Source: Deltaproteobacteria bacterium
Lineage (GTDB): Bacteria > Desulfobacterota > Desulfobacteria > Desulfobacterales > UBA11574
Assembly (NCBI GenBank): GCA_019313025.1
Contig: JAFDCA010000668.1
Coordinates: 1-5,937 of the forward strand
DNA length: 5,937 nucleotides
Reading direction: 5' to 3'
Below are positions 1 to 4,923 of this stretch, in pieces. Numbering within the stretch: position 1 is the stretch's first letter; the number at the start of each line of letters is the position of its first letter. The notes beneath the pieces are model-generated. The model saw only the letters and a program-made list of their open reading frames with translations, searched no databases and was not told where the DNA came from. A program made the translations under genes and the position numbers.

Positions 1-471
1 ATAGGTCAAGAGAGGCCAGGACGCACACAGAGGATGATGGGGATTGTTTACCCCCTGGCAGTTGGGTCCGATAATACGCACACCGAATTTTTGGGCTGCT
101 TCTACAACCTGATTCTGAAGCGCTTCACCTTCGTCACCGGCCTCACTAAAGCCACCGGTAATAATCACCGCACCCTTCACACCGGCTTCACCGCATTCTT
201 GAACCGCCTGAGGAACAAATCGGGCAGGAATGATAACAACAGCCAGGTCCGGTGGTTCTGCAATATCCTTAACGCTTTTATGACAGGGCAGATCAAGAAT
301 AATATCAGCCTTAGGGTTGATGGGATAAACAGTACCTTTAAAACCGCTGTCGATGATGTTTTTCAGAATTTCATGGCCCATTTTGTCCGGGCTGGTTGAG
401 GCGCCGATAACGGCCACACTTTTAGGTTTAAGAATCCCATCCAGTTGCCGTATCGGATCCGGTATCGCCAT
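1..471 (-). CDS. ADP-forming acyl-CoA/acetyl-CoA synthetase, CoA-binding N-terminal domain (3' end beyond window)
   Basis: The frame is open for 157 codons from ATG at 471 to the window edge, so the C-terminal part is missing. A strong Shine-Dalgarno (AAAGGAGGGG, 487-478) lies 6 nt before the ATG and fixes the start. The protein has the Rossmann-type CoA-binding domain of the succinyl-CoA synthetase alpha/acetate-CoA ligase (ADP-forming) superfamily: VIGAS near residues 21-25 in the first beta-alpha turn, YPINPK at 49-54, and IGPNCQG at 134-140. Family members interconvert an acyl-CoA, ADP and phosphate with the free acid, CoA and ATP through a phosphohistidine, whose region would lie outside the window. 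Whether this is a separate alpha subunit or a fused alpha-beta enzyme cannot be seen, and the acyl specificity is unknown. It is the last gene of the minus-strand series, downstream of the thioesterase and an S23 gene remnant. Confidence 0.92.
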   Translation of the reverse strand, partial: MAIPDPIRQLDGILKPKSVAVIGASTSPDKMGHEILKNIIDSGFKGTVYPINPKADIILDLPCHKSVKDIAEPPDLAVVIIPARFVPQAVQECGEAGVKGAVIITGGFSEAGDEGEALQNQVVEAAQKFGVRIIGPNCQGVNNPHHPLCASWPLLTY

Positions 472-553
472 GATTAACCCCTCCTTTCGAAACAACCAAT
501 TATTTGTGAAATGTATGAAAATAGAATTGTTTTAACAGAGTATTTTAAATATT

Positions 554-574
554 AAATGTCGAATATCGAATTAT
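554..574 (+). repeat. Short heptamer array at the 3' end of the S23 gene remnant
   Basis: Read on the plus strand, units GAATATC (561-567) and GAATTAT (568-574) follow a degenerate unit AAATGTC (554-560). The same two final units occur in the same place at the 3' end of the other S23-type gene (2199-2212). The stop codon of the remnant (573-571) lies inside the last heptamer, as it does in that copy. The array therefore marks the end of a repeated cassette and is unlikely to be a chance AT-rich stretch. Confidence 0.6.
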
Positions 575-687
575 GATTTTTTTATTCTCTTTTGTTTGGC
601 CGTATTAATGCTTTTGACAAAAATAGCAATTAACTCATTATTTTCATCAATTAGAGCATTAAGTTTTGATTCTTTTTTTAACAAATT
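571..687 (-). pseudogene. 3' remnant of an S23-type four-helix-bundle gene
   Basis: This minus-strand frame gives 38 residues and a stop, with no start codon; a stop (690-688) closes it upstream. It contains IDENNELIAIFVKSINTAKQ, nearly identical to the C-terminal tail of the four-helix-bundle gene at 2209-2585, and the DNA of the two copies is roughly 85% identical by eye over about 110 nt. It represents the last helix and basic tail of a 23S rRNA intervening-sequence (S23/IVP, TIGR02436) protein whose first two thirds are gone. It sits between the thioesterase stop (746) and the CoA ligase start (471). The rest of this 274-bp spacer shows no other gene; a clear terminator was not seen. Confidence 0.75.
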
Positions 688-745
688 TTATTTCAAAATA
701 AAGGACACGAAAACTTTCAGAGCCCAAAATTCCTGATCTCTGGTA

Positions 746-1144
746 CTACTTTCCCGCCTTTTTTGCGACTCGGCTGTTGAATTTTTCGGCATTGATAATA
801 AAACGATAATGAGTGGCTTCACCAATCTTATCCACCTCGTCAAATCCCTCCACTTCAAAAGCCAGTTTGGGGCCGTCAACATCCGTCAATTTGGCACTAA
901 ACCGAACCTTCATCCCCAAAGGCGTAGCTGCCATGTGTTTGAATTTCATACCGGTTCCAACGGTTTGTTCTCCCTCCCCAAGATAGGGGAGAACCAAATC
1001 GGCGCACACCTCTTCAATATGCCCGACCATGGCCCTGGTGGCGTAAACGTTCGGCACATGAGGGTAGACTTTTTGTGCAGACATGTCTTCGGTGGTTTCT
1101 CGTTCAATTTCATGAGTGATGCCAGGCTTGAGTCCCTCGGTCAT
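746..1144 (-). CDS. Hotdog-fold acyl-CoA thioesterase, FlK (fluoroacetyl-CoA thioesterase)-like
   Basis: The product is 132 aa, close to the size of Streptomyces cattleya FlK. It shares a collinear pattern with FlK as I recall that sequence: YATRAMVG, then KHMAATPLG, then IGEATHYR and a KFNSRV tail. The FlK catalytic residues Thr42, Glu50 and His76 correspond to Thr36, Glu44 and His70 here, with the same spacings (+8 and +34). The segment before the Thr is about six residues shorter than in FlK and lacks the phenylalanine-bearing lid linked to fluoroacetate specificity, so a general small acyl-CoA thioesterase is more likely. It would hydrolyse an acyl-CoA to free acid and CoA in the cytoplasm. 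GGAGGT (1156-1151) lies 6 nt before the ATG and fixes the start. A candidate promoter lies upstream, so it may be transcribed separately from livF. It precedes a CoA ligase, which would catalyse the opposite type of reaction. Confidence 0.88.
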   Translation of the reverse strand: MTEGLKPGITHEIERETTEDMSAQKVYPHVPNVYATRAMVGHIEEVCADLVLPYLGEGEQTVGTGMKFKHMAATPLGMKVRFSAKLTDVDGPKLAFEVEGFDEVDKIGEATHYRFIINAEKFNSRVAKKAGK

Positions 1145-1197
1145 TGTTTAACCTCCACGTTTAGAATTAAAGATGTAAAAAATAAATCATTAAATGA

Positions 1198-1227
1198 ACA
1201 ATATCCTAAAGTTATGTATTAAGTCAA
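1198..1227 (-). promoter_or_regulatory. Candidate sigma70-type promoter for the thioesterase gene
   Basis: On the minus strand TTGACT (1227-1222) resembles a -35 box (5 of 6 matches) and TATTGT (1203-1198) a -10 box (4 of 6), with an 18-nt spacer. Transcription would begin near 1191, leaving a leader of about 47 nt that includes the GGAGGT ribosome-binding site. It lies in the 152-bp gap after livF, where an independent promoter is plausible. The region is AT-rich, so chance matches are possible. Confidence 0.4.
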
Positions 1228-1251
1228 CAAATCTTTAACTTCCAATCATTT

Positions 1252-1265
1252 GATTCCATGGAATC
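1252..1265. promoter_or_regulatory. 14-bp perfect palindrome, possible operator
   Basis: GATTCCATGGAATC is a perfect palindrome with no spacer, about 67 bp upstream of the inferred thioesterase transcription start. That position would suit an activator or a dimeric regulator. A related block, GATTCTTATGGAATTTC, begins about 40 bp further upstream and runs into the 3' end of livF. It is not followed on the minus strand by a T-run, so it does not look like the livF terminator. Confidence 0.35.
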
Positions 1266-1296
1266 TTTTGAAATTTGGGAATGCAGATTTTGATTC

Positions 1297-2040
1297 TTAT
1301 GGAATTTCAATTCCGGATTCAGCGACAATCCCAAAAAGAGTTTCACGCAAGTGCGGATGACCTATAAGCTGTTCTCCACTGCCTGCCAGCGTTATTCTTC
1401 CTTCTTCCAATAGATACGACTTGGTCGCTACTCTCAAAATTCTCCGCACATGCTGACCCGCTAAAAACAGCGTTACGCCGTGACCGCGAATCTGTCTGAA
1501 CGTATTGCACAGCCGATTCACATCCTTTGGTGCCAGCCCCAGAAAAGGGTCGTCCAAGAGAATAAGTCGAGGACCGCTCATCAAACCGCGAGCAATGGTG
1601 AGCATTCTTTTCTGACCACCACTCAAGGTTCCGGCCATTTGTCGGCGTTTTTCGGCAAGTACAGGAAATATTTCGAATACAAAGGAGCGTCGCTCCCTCT
1701 TCTTTTCTCTAGCGACAAAAGCACCGACATCCAGGTTCTCCATCACGCTCATAAAGGGGAAAACATTCATTCCCTCCGGTACATAAACAAGGCCCCGGCG
1801 GACGATATCGTATACTGGAAGTGTTTGTATTTCCTCATGTTGATAGTGAATAACCCCTTTGATGGGACGGAGAATCCCTGCGACGGCCTTCATTAAGGTG
1901 GTCTTTCCCGAACCATTGACGCCAACAACGGAAATGATCTGATTGGCGCATACGGTCAGATTGATCTTTTTCAATACCTGAATGTCGCCATAATGAAAAC
2001 TAAGGTTGCATATTTTTAAAAGGGGTTTTTGAGTGTCCAT
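1297..2040 (-). CDS. livF: LIV-type ABC transporter ATP-binding protein LivF
   Basis: The product is 247 aa, a normal LivF length. It would pair with LivG on the cytoplasmic face of the LivHM channel and hydrolyse ATP. Visible motifs are Walker A GVNGSGKT (40-47), the LivF-type VPEG (87-90) followed by FPFMSVMENL, signature LSGGQ (139-143), and Walker B LILLDD (159-164). Two positions are unusual: the catalytic glutamate after Walker B is aspartate (Asp164, in LDDPFLGLAP where LDEPSLGLAP is usual), and the usual LVEQN switch segment reads LAGQH (193-197). The start at 2040 is preceded by GAGGA about 5-6 nt away, beside a heptamer array. It is separated from livG by a 619-bp spacer containing an S23 cassette, where the two genes are commonly adjacent. 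Confidence 0.93.
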   Translation of the reverse strand: MDTQKPLLKICNLSFHYGDIQVLKKINLTVCANQIISVVGVNGSGKTTLMKAVAGILRPIKGVIHYQHEEIQTLPVYDIVRRGLVYVPEGMNVFPFMSVMENLDVGAFVAREKKRERRSFVFEIFPVLAEKRRQMAGTLSGGQKRMLTIARGLMSGPRLILLDDPFLGLAPKDVNRLCNTFRQIRGHGVTLFLAGQHVRRILRVATKSYLLEEGRITLAGSGEQLIGHPHLRETLFGIVAESGIEIP

Positions 2041-2049
2041 AATTTTCCT

Positions 2050-2091
2050 CAGGTTTCAGATTTCAGGTGTCAGGGGCCAGGTGCCAGGGAT
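2050..2091 (+). repeat. Six-unit degenerate heptamer array (CAG type)
   Basis: Six consecutive 7-nt units each begin with CAG on the plus strand: CAGGTTT at 2050, then variants such as CAGGTGT, CAGGTGC and finally CAGGGAT (2085-2091). It is more GC-rich than the surrounding spacer. It abuts the livF Shine-Dalgarno, so it would lie in the leader just before livF. Its period matches the GAAT-type arrays of the nearby S23 cassette, but its sequence is different. The array is 7-nt periodic with no long spacers, so it is not CRISPR. Confidence 0.65.
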
Positions 2092-2177
2092 CCGGATCAG
2101 AGATTAAATCAATTTTTAAACCGTTAACTTTAAAAAAAGCTACGTACTGATATATTATAAATATATTAATTTCCTAA

Positions 2178-2212
2178 GAATATCGAATGTAGAATGTAGA
2201 ATATCGAATTAT
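2178..2212 (+). repeat. GAAT-type heptamer array, 3' end of the S23 cassette
   Basis: Five 7-nt units lie end to end on the plus strand: GAATATC (2178), GAATGTA twice, GAATATC (2199) and GAATTAT (2206-2212). The stop codon of the minus-strand four-helix-bundle frame (2211-2209) lies in the last unit. An array of the same type in the opposite orientation lies at the other end of the gene (2581-2608). The pair forms imperfect terminal inverted repeats. Confidence 0.7.
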
Positions 2213-2585
2213 GATTTTTTTCTTGATTTTTGTTTGGCTGTATTAATGCTTTTAACAAAAATAGAAATTAATTCGTTATTTTCATCTATTAAAGGCCTTA
2301 GTTTTGACTCCGGTTTTATTAGATGGGCTCTTATGATCATTACAGCCATACTCTTGTTTCTCTTAGTTCTTTAAGACATAGTTTCATTTTATGAATAAAA
2401 TCAGCAATAGACTCTGCACTTTGAGCTTCGCCATAATTGGGAGCAGGCGATGTGCCACAACGAGTAAGCTGTCCGGGGATATGATTTCCTGCTTTTGTTT
2501 TTGGCAAAGATTCAGCGGTTCGAATAATCCGAACGGCAAAATCTATCAGGCGTTCTTCTATATCATATTTTCTTTCCTTCGACAT
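2209..2585 (-). pseudogene. S23/IVP-type four-helix-bundle protein gene, frameshifted
   Basis: From ATG at 2585 an 81-codon frame carries the family core: YDIEERLIDFAVRII, then SLPKTKAGNHIPGQLTRCGT, PNYGEAQSAES, and FIHKMKLCLKELRET. It stops at TAA (2342-2340) just after RVWL, where family members continue. The -1 frame carries on at once with MIIRAHLIKPESKL, IDENNELISIF and a basic tail to a stop at 2209. Restoring one base near 2343 would give about 125 aa, the usual length. The family (TIGR02436, 23S rRNA intervening-sequence protein) folds as a four-helix bundle, is related to the Avd proteins of diversity-generating retroelements, and has no agreed cellular function. AAGGA, 7 nt before the ATG, is formed by the flanking heptamer array. 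A sequencing error or programmed slippage is possible, but no slippery heptamer is evident. Confidence 0.8.
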
Positions 2586-2608
2586 TCATCATTCCTTATT
2601 CGATATTC
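2581..2608 (-). repeat. GAAT-type heptamer array, 5' end of the S23 cassette
   Basis: Read on the minus strand, four perfect 7-nt units follow each other: GAATATC (2608-2602), GAATAAG, GAATGAT and GAATGTC (2587-2581), trailing into GAAGGAA. The ATG of the four-helix-bundle gene (2585) is inside the last unit, and its AAGGA ribosome-binding site is made where two units join. It is inverted relative to the array at 2178-2212. Confidence 0.65.
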
Positions 2609-2659
2609 AAAATGCCTTGGTGTCTCACAAGTTAATTTTGCACTCATATCATTATTCTG

Positions 2660-3415
2660 TTAATCATTGTGCGAATCTTTGTACTCTTGGTGTCGAAGTC
2701 CCAGATATGCTTGGAGAACATCACGGTCTCGCATGACCGTATGGGGAGGTCCTTCCGCAATTTTTTCTCCGTGATCTAGTGCCAGTAAACGGTCGGAAAC
2801 TTTTAAACTCAAGTTTAAAAAATGGTCAATGATGAGAAGGGTTACACCTCGTTCTCGTACCCTGTTTATCAGTTGGATCGCCTGCTTTACCAAAACCGGA
2901 CTGAACCCTGCCGCCACTTCATCTAAAAGTAACAGTTTAGGGCGTGTTGCCAAAGCCCGGGCCAAATCCAGTCGCCGCTGTTCACTGAGGGTGAGTTGTC
3001 CGGCGGGTGTATCGGCTTTATGGGCGATGCCGACAATTTCTAAAAGCTCTTTTGCCATCTGTTTATCTTCAAAAGTGGTATGAAGAGAAAATACTTTACC
3101 GAAAATATGGCCAACCAACACATTTTGCAGCGTGCTCATACGAGGGAATGGCCTGGACGATTGAAACGTTCTGCTGACACCCAAACGGCAGATCTTATGT
3201 GGTTTAAAATTCGTGATATCAGTGCCGTCAAACAAAATTTTTCCGCTGGTGGGACGATGTTGACCACAGACCAAATTAAACAATGTGGTTTTACCGGCAC
3301 CATTGGGACCTACCAGACCCACGATCTCTCCTTCGCTGACGGTAAAATCGATATTGCAAAGAGCGCAGCAATCGTTAAAAGTTTTACTCAAAGATTTCAG
3401 TTGTAATAGTATCAT
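2660..3415 (-). CDS. livG: LIV-type ABC transporter ATP-binding protein LivG
   Basis: The product is 251 aa when started at ATG 3415. The open frame extends 164 codons further upstream, but that part is a shadow of livM and has no homology pattern. The start overlaps the livM stop by one base (TAATG), which indicates translational coupling; GGAGG lies about 14 nt upstream inside livM. Motifs are Walker A GPNGAGKT (36-43), Q-loop TFQSS (Gln85), Walker B LLLLDE (161-166) and switch His198 in LLIIDHF. The signature region reads LTLSEQRRLDLARAL (141-155) in place of LSGGQ. A glycine-poor signature of this kind occurs in a LivG subgroup, so it need not mean loss of activity. It would form the ATPase pair with LivF, with its C-terminus near residue 251 at HND. 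Confidence 0.94.
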   Translation of the reverse strand: MILLQLKSLSKTFNDCCALCNIDFTVSEGEIVGLVGPNGAGKTTLFNLVCGQHRPTSGKILFDGTDITNFKPHKICRLGVSRTFQSSRPFPRMSTLQNVLVGHIFGKVFSLHTTFEDKQMAKELLEIVGIAHKADTPAGQLTLSEQRRLDLARALATRPKLLLLDEVAAGFSPVLVKQAIQLINRVRERGVTLLIIDHFLNLSLKVSDRLLALDHGEKIAEGPPHTVMRDRDVLQAYLGLRHQEYKDSHND

Positions 3416-4395
3416 TACATGCTTCGTTGCCTCCCCCAGAACCCATTGGGCACAAACAGCACGGTCAAAATTAATACAGCACCGTAAAGAAATTCGTGAC
3501 CTGCCGGCAGCAGCGGGTGAAAAATAAACTGATCCACGGGGTATAACACCATAGCTGCAAGGGCAGGGCCAAGAATTGTAAATCGTCCCCCACATATGGC
3601 AAAAATCATGGGTATGGCTGAAAAATGAAGTCCATAGACAAGACCGGGCTCGATATAGCGAACCAGATGGGCATAGCATGCGCCGCTTATGCCGGTAAAA
3701 AATGCACTCAGCAGCAAGAAAAACAAGCGGAATCGGTCTGTTTGGATGCCGACAGCTTCCGCAGCAACTTCTTCCTCTCGAATCGCCTGAAGTGCCAGTC
3801 CAAAGTTGGATCGAAACACAAACGTTACCAGACTCAGCAATACTAAAAAATACATGAACATTAGATAATATGATGCCGCAGTGCTGGATCCAAAATCGAC
3901 ATACCAATCTCCCAGACGAAGGGTTGGTAGTCCGGATATGCCGACCAGCCCAAGAGACCCCCGAGTCAATGCATCCCAGTTGTCCGTTAATACTCTGGGA
4001 ATTTCAACAAATGCCAGAGTCGCCAGTGCAAAGTAGGCGCCCCTTAAACGCAGGCAAATCAGGCCCATCATCATCCCCAAACCTGCTGCGAATAACCCGG
4101 CTATGGGAATGGTAAGCCATGGGGACAGACCCTGATCGAGGCTGAGCAGGGCGGAGCTATAGGCACCTACACCAAAAAAAGCCGCGTGTCCCAGGGAAAT
4201 GGAACCGCTGACTCCTAAAAGATTCCAGGCCAATGCCAAAGAGGCCAGAAGCAGGGCATGGGTAAAAATCTGAAGAATATAGTCATTGGACTGGACTATC
4301 AGCGGCAATGTGATCAGCGCCAAAAGCCCCAGAACAATACCGACACTATAGGGCTTTGTTTTTTTGATTCTATTCTTTTGAACAAAAAAAACCAT
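3415..4395 (-). CDS. livM: LIV-type ABC transporter permease LivM
   Basis: Started at ATG 4395 the product is 326 aa, usual for LivM. It is strongly hydrophobic, with about eight to ten predicted membrane segments. It has the LivM landmarks: GVSGSISLGHAAFFGVGAY near the N-terminus, the cytoplasmic coupling loop FGLALQAIREEEVAAEAVGI, and GGRFTILGPALAA near the C-terminus. It would form the inner-membrane channel with LivH. No Shine-Dalgarno precedes ATG 4395. The frame stays open to TTG 4428, with TTG 4419 and GTG 4410 also possible, but all of these lie in the 9-nt repeat array. The livH stop carries an abandoned start signal, suggesting that the original livM start was there. The gene may therefore be poorly translated now. 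The exact start is uncertain; the body of the gene is clear. Confidence 0.92.
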   Translation of the reverse strand: MVFFVQKNRIKKTKPYSVGIVLGLLALITLPLIVQSNDYILQIFTHALLLASLALAWNLLGVSGSISLGHAAFFGVGAYSSALLSLDQGLSPWLTIPIAGLFAAGLGMMMGLICLRLRGAYFALATLAFVEIPRVLTDNWDALTRGSLGLVGISGLPTLRLGDWYVDFGSSTAASYYLMFMYFLVLLSLVTFVFRSNFGLALQAIREEEVAAEAVGIQTDRFRLFFLLLSAFFTGISGACYAHLVRYIEPGLVYGLHFSAIPMIFAICGGRFTILGPALAAMVLYPVDQFIFHPLLPAGHEFLYGAVLILTVLFVPNGFWGRQRSM

Positions 4396-4404
4396 TTTGT
4401 TTTT

Positions 4405-4431
4405 TGACACGATTAACAAGATAAACAAGAT
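4405..4431 (-). repeat. 9-nt-period array, left end of the GxxExxY cassette
   Basis: On the minus strand three 9-nt units lie end to end: ATCTTGTTT (4431-4423), ATCTTGTTA (4422-4414) and ATCGTGTCA (4413-4405), followed by an A-rich run. It is the inverted counterpart of the array at 4920-4946. Because the period is a multiple of three, the array is open in the livM frame and offers TTG, TTG and GTG codons at 9-nt steps. Confidence 0.65.
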
Positions 4432-4451
4432 ATTTTATATTCTGCTTATTA

Positions 4452-4823
4452 TTACTTTAATTCTTTTATTTTACGCTTAATTTCAACCTTTCTTTCGCCA
4501 AAATTCAAAACCAATCTGACTGGTTTACCTGTTGCAACAAGATAATTGACCAGTTGTACTTCATGGGCTTTTACAATTCGTTTAACGGATTTAAGTTCCA
4601 AAATAACTGTATCTTCAACGATAATATCGGCTATAAATTCTCCAACAATCTCATTATCATAAGATACTGTTAATTGTCTTTGCGCTTCGGCATTAAGACC
4701 TTCTTTACGCAATTCAATTAACATACATTTTTCATATACACTCTAAAGAAAACCAAATCCTATTTTATTATATATACGATAAGCACAACCGATAATTTTC
4801 TCGGTTAGTTCTCGGTATTCCAT
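4452..4823 (-). pseudogene. GxxExxY-family protein gene interrupted by an in-frame amber codon
   Basis: From ATG 4823 the frame gives 123 codons, normal for this family (TIGR04256/PF13366), with one internal TAG at codon 27 (4745-4743). The text reads GFGFL, stop, SVYEKC, so the amber replaces exactly the glutamate of the signature GxxExxY; GAG to TAG is a single base change. Downstream the protein is well preserved, with IADIIVED (Asp66) and ILELKSVKR (Glu76, Lys78), fitting a predicted PD-(D/E)XK nuclease-like fold, and then HEVQLVNYL and VLNFG. An internal ATG at 4724 could still produce the last 90 residues, but without the signature. GAGGAA lies just before ATG 4823. The gene sits between livH and livM in operon orientation. 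The cellular role of the family is not established. Pyrrolysine readthrough is conceivable in some Desulfobacterota but there is no evidence for it here. Confidence 0.85.
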
Positions 4824-4863
4824 ATTTCCTCAAACAATTTTTGATTAATTTTCTTGATTAACT

Positions 4864-4923
4864 GGATAGTAACTTTCTGTTATTGTTCCATTTTCATCAG
4901 AAAAATGGAACAACAGTCTATCC
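4864..4923. other. 60-nt imperfect hairpin in the livH-livM spacer
   Basis: A perfect 12-bp stem (TTGTTCCATTTT at 4883-4894 with AAAATGGAACAA at 4902-4913) closes a 7-nt loop. It extends outward through CTG/CAG (4877-4879, 4914-4916) and GGATAG/CTATCC (4864-4869, 4918-4923) with unpaired bases on one side. It would be transcribed about 40-95 nt after the livH stop. No T-run follows on the minus strand, so it is not a canonical intrinsic terminator; a processing or mRNA-stabilising structure, or a cassette-end structure, fits better. Its outer arm overlaps the 9-nt array. Confidence 0.7.

Noticed and set aside
34..399. Plus-strand open frame over the CoA ligase gene
   Set aside because: The minus strand encodes a clear CoA-binding domain with its own ribosome-binding site; the plus-strand text has no recognisable pattern.
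614..641. TTGACA followed 16 nt later by CATTAT on the plus strand
   Set aside because: It lies within the S23 remnant, where the equivalent position of the other copy reads TTAACA, and no plus-strand gene follows.
688..882. 64-codon minus-strand frame at the 3' end of the thioesterase
   Set aside because: An out-of-frame shadow of the thioesterase that ends where the S23 remnant begins; it shows no S23 helix sequence, so it is not the missing front of the remnant.
809..1222. 137-codon plus-strand frame opposite the thioesterase
   Set aside because: Antisense shadow of a gene with conserved catalytic residues; no supporting start signal.
1480..1896. 138-codon plus-strand frame opposite livF
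   Set aside because: Antisense shadow of a well-conserved ATPase; no domain pattern.
2154..2159. Perfect TATAAT on the minus strand upstream of livF
   Set aside because: No acceptable -35 at 16-18 nt spacing and the stretch is almost pure A/T, with an AT palindrome (2150-2166), so chance is likely.
2050..2608. Possible CRISPR array
   Set aside because: The repeats are 7-nt tandem units without unique spacers, and no cas gene is near.
3416..3907. 164-codon N-terminal extension of the livG frame
   Set aside because: It lies antiparallel-free but out of frame over livM, is rich in Cys/Ser/Arg and has no LivG-like text; the ABC domain begins at MILLQLKSL (3415), which overlaps the livM stop.
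4743..4745. Pyrrolysine codon in a functional GxxExxY protein
   Set aside because: The residue replaced is a conserved glutamate, no pyl gene is visible and a one-base nonsense change is simpler; kept only as an alternative.
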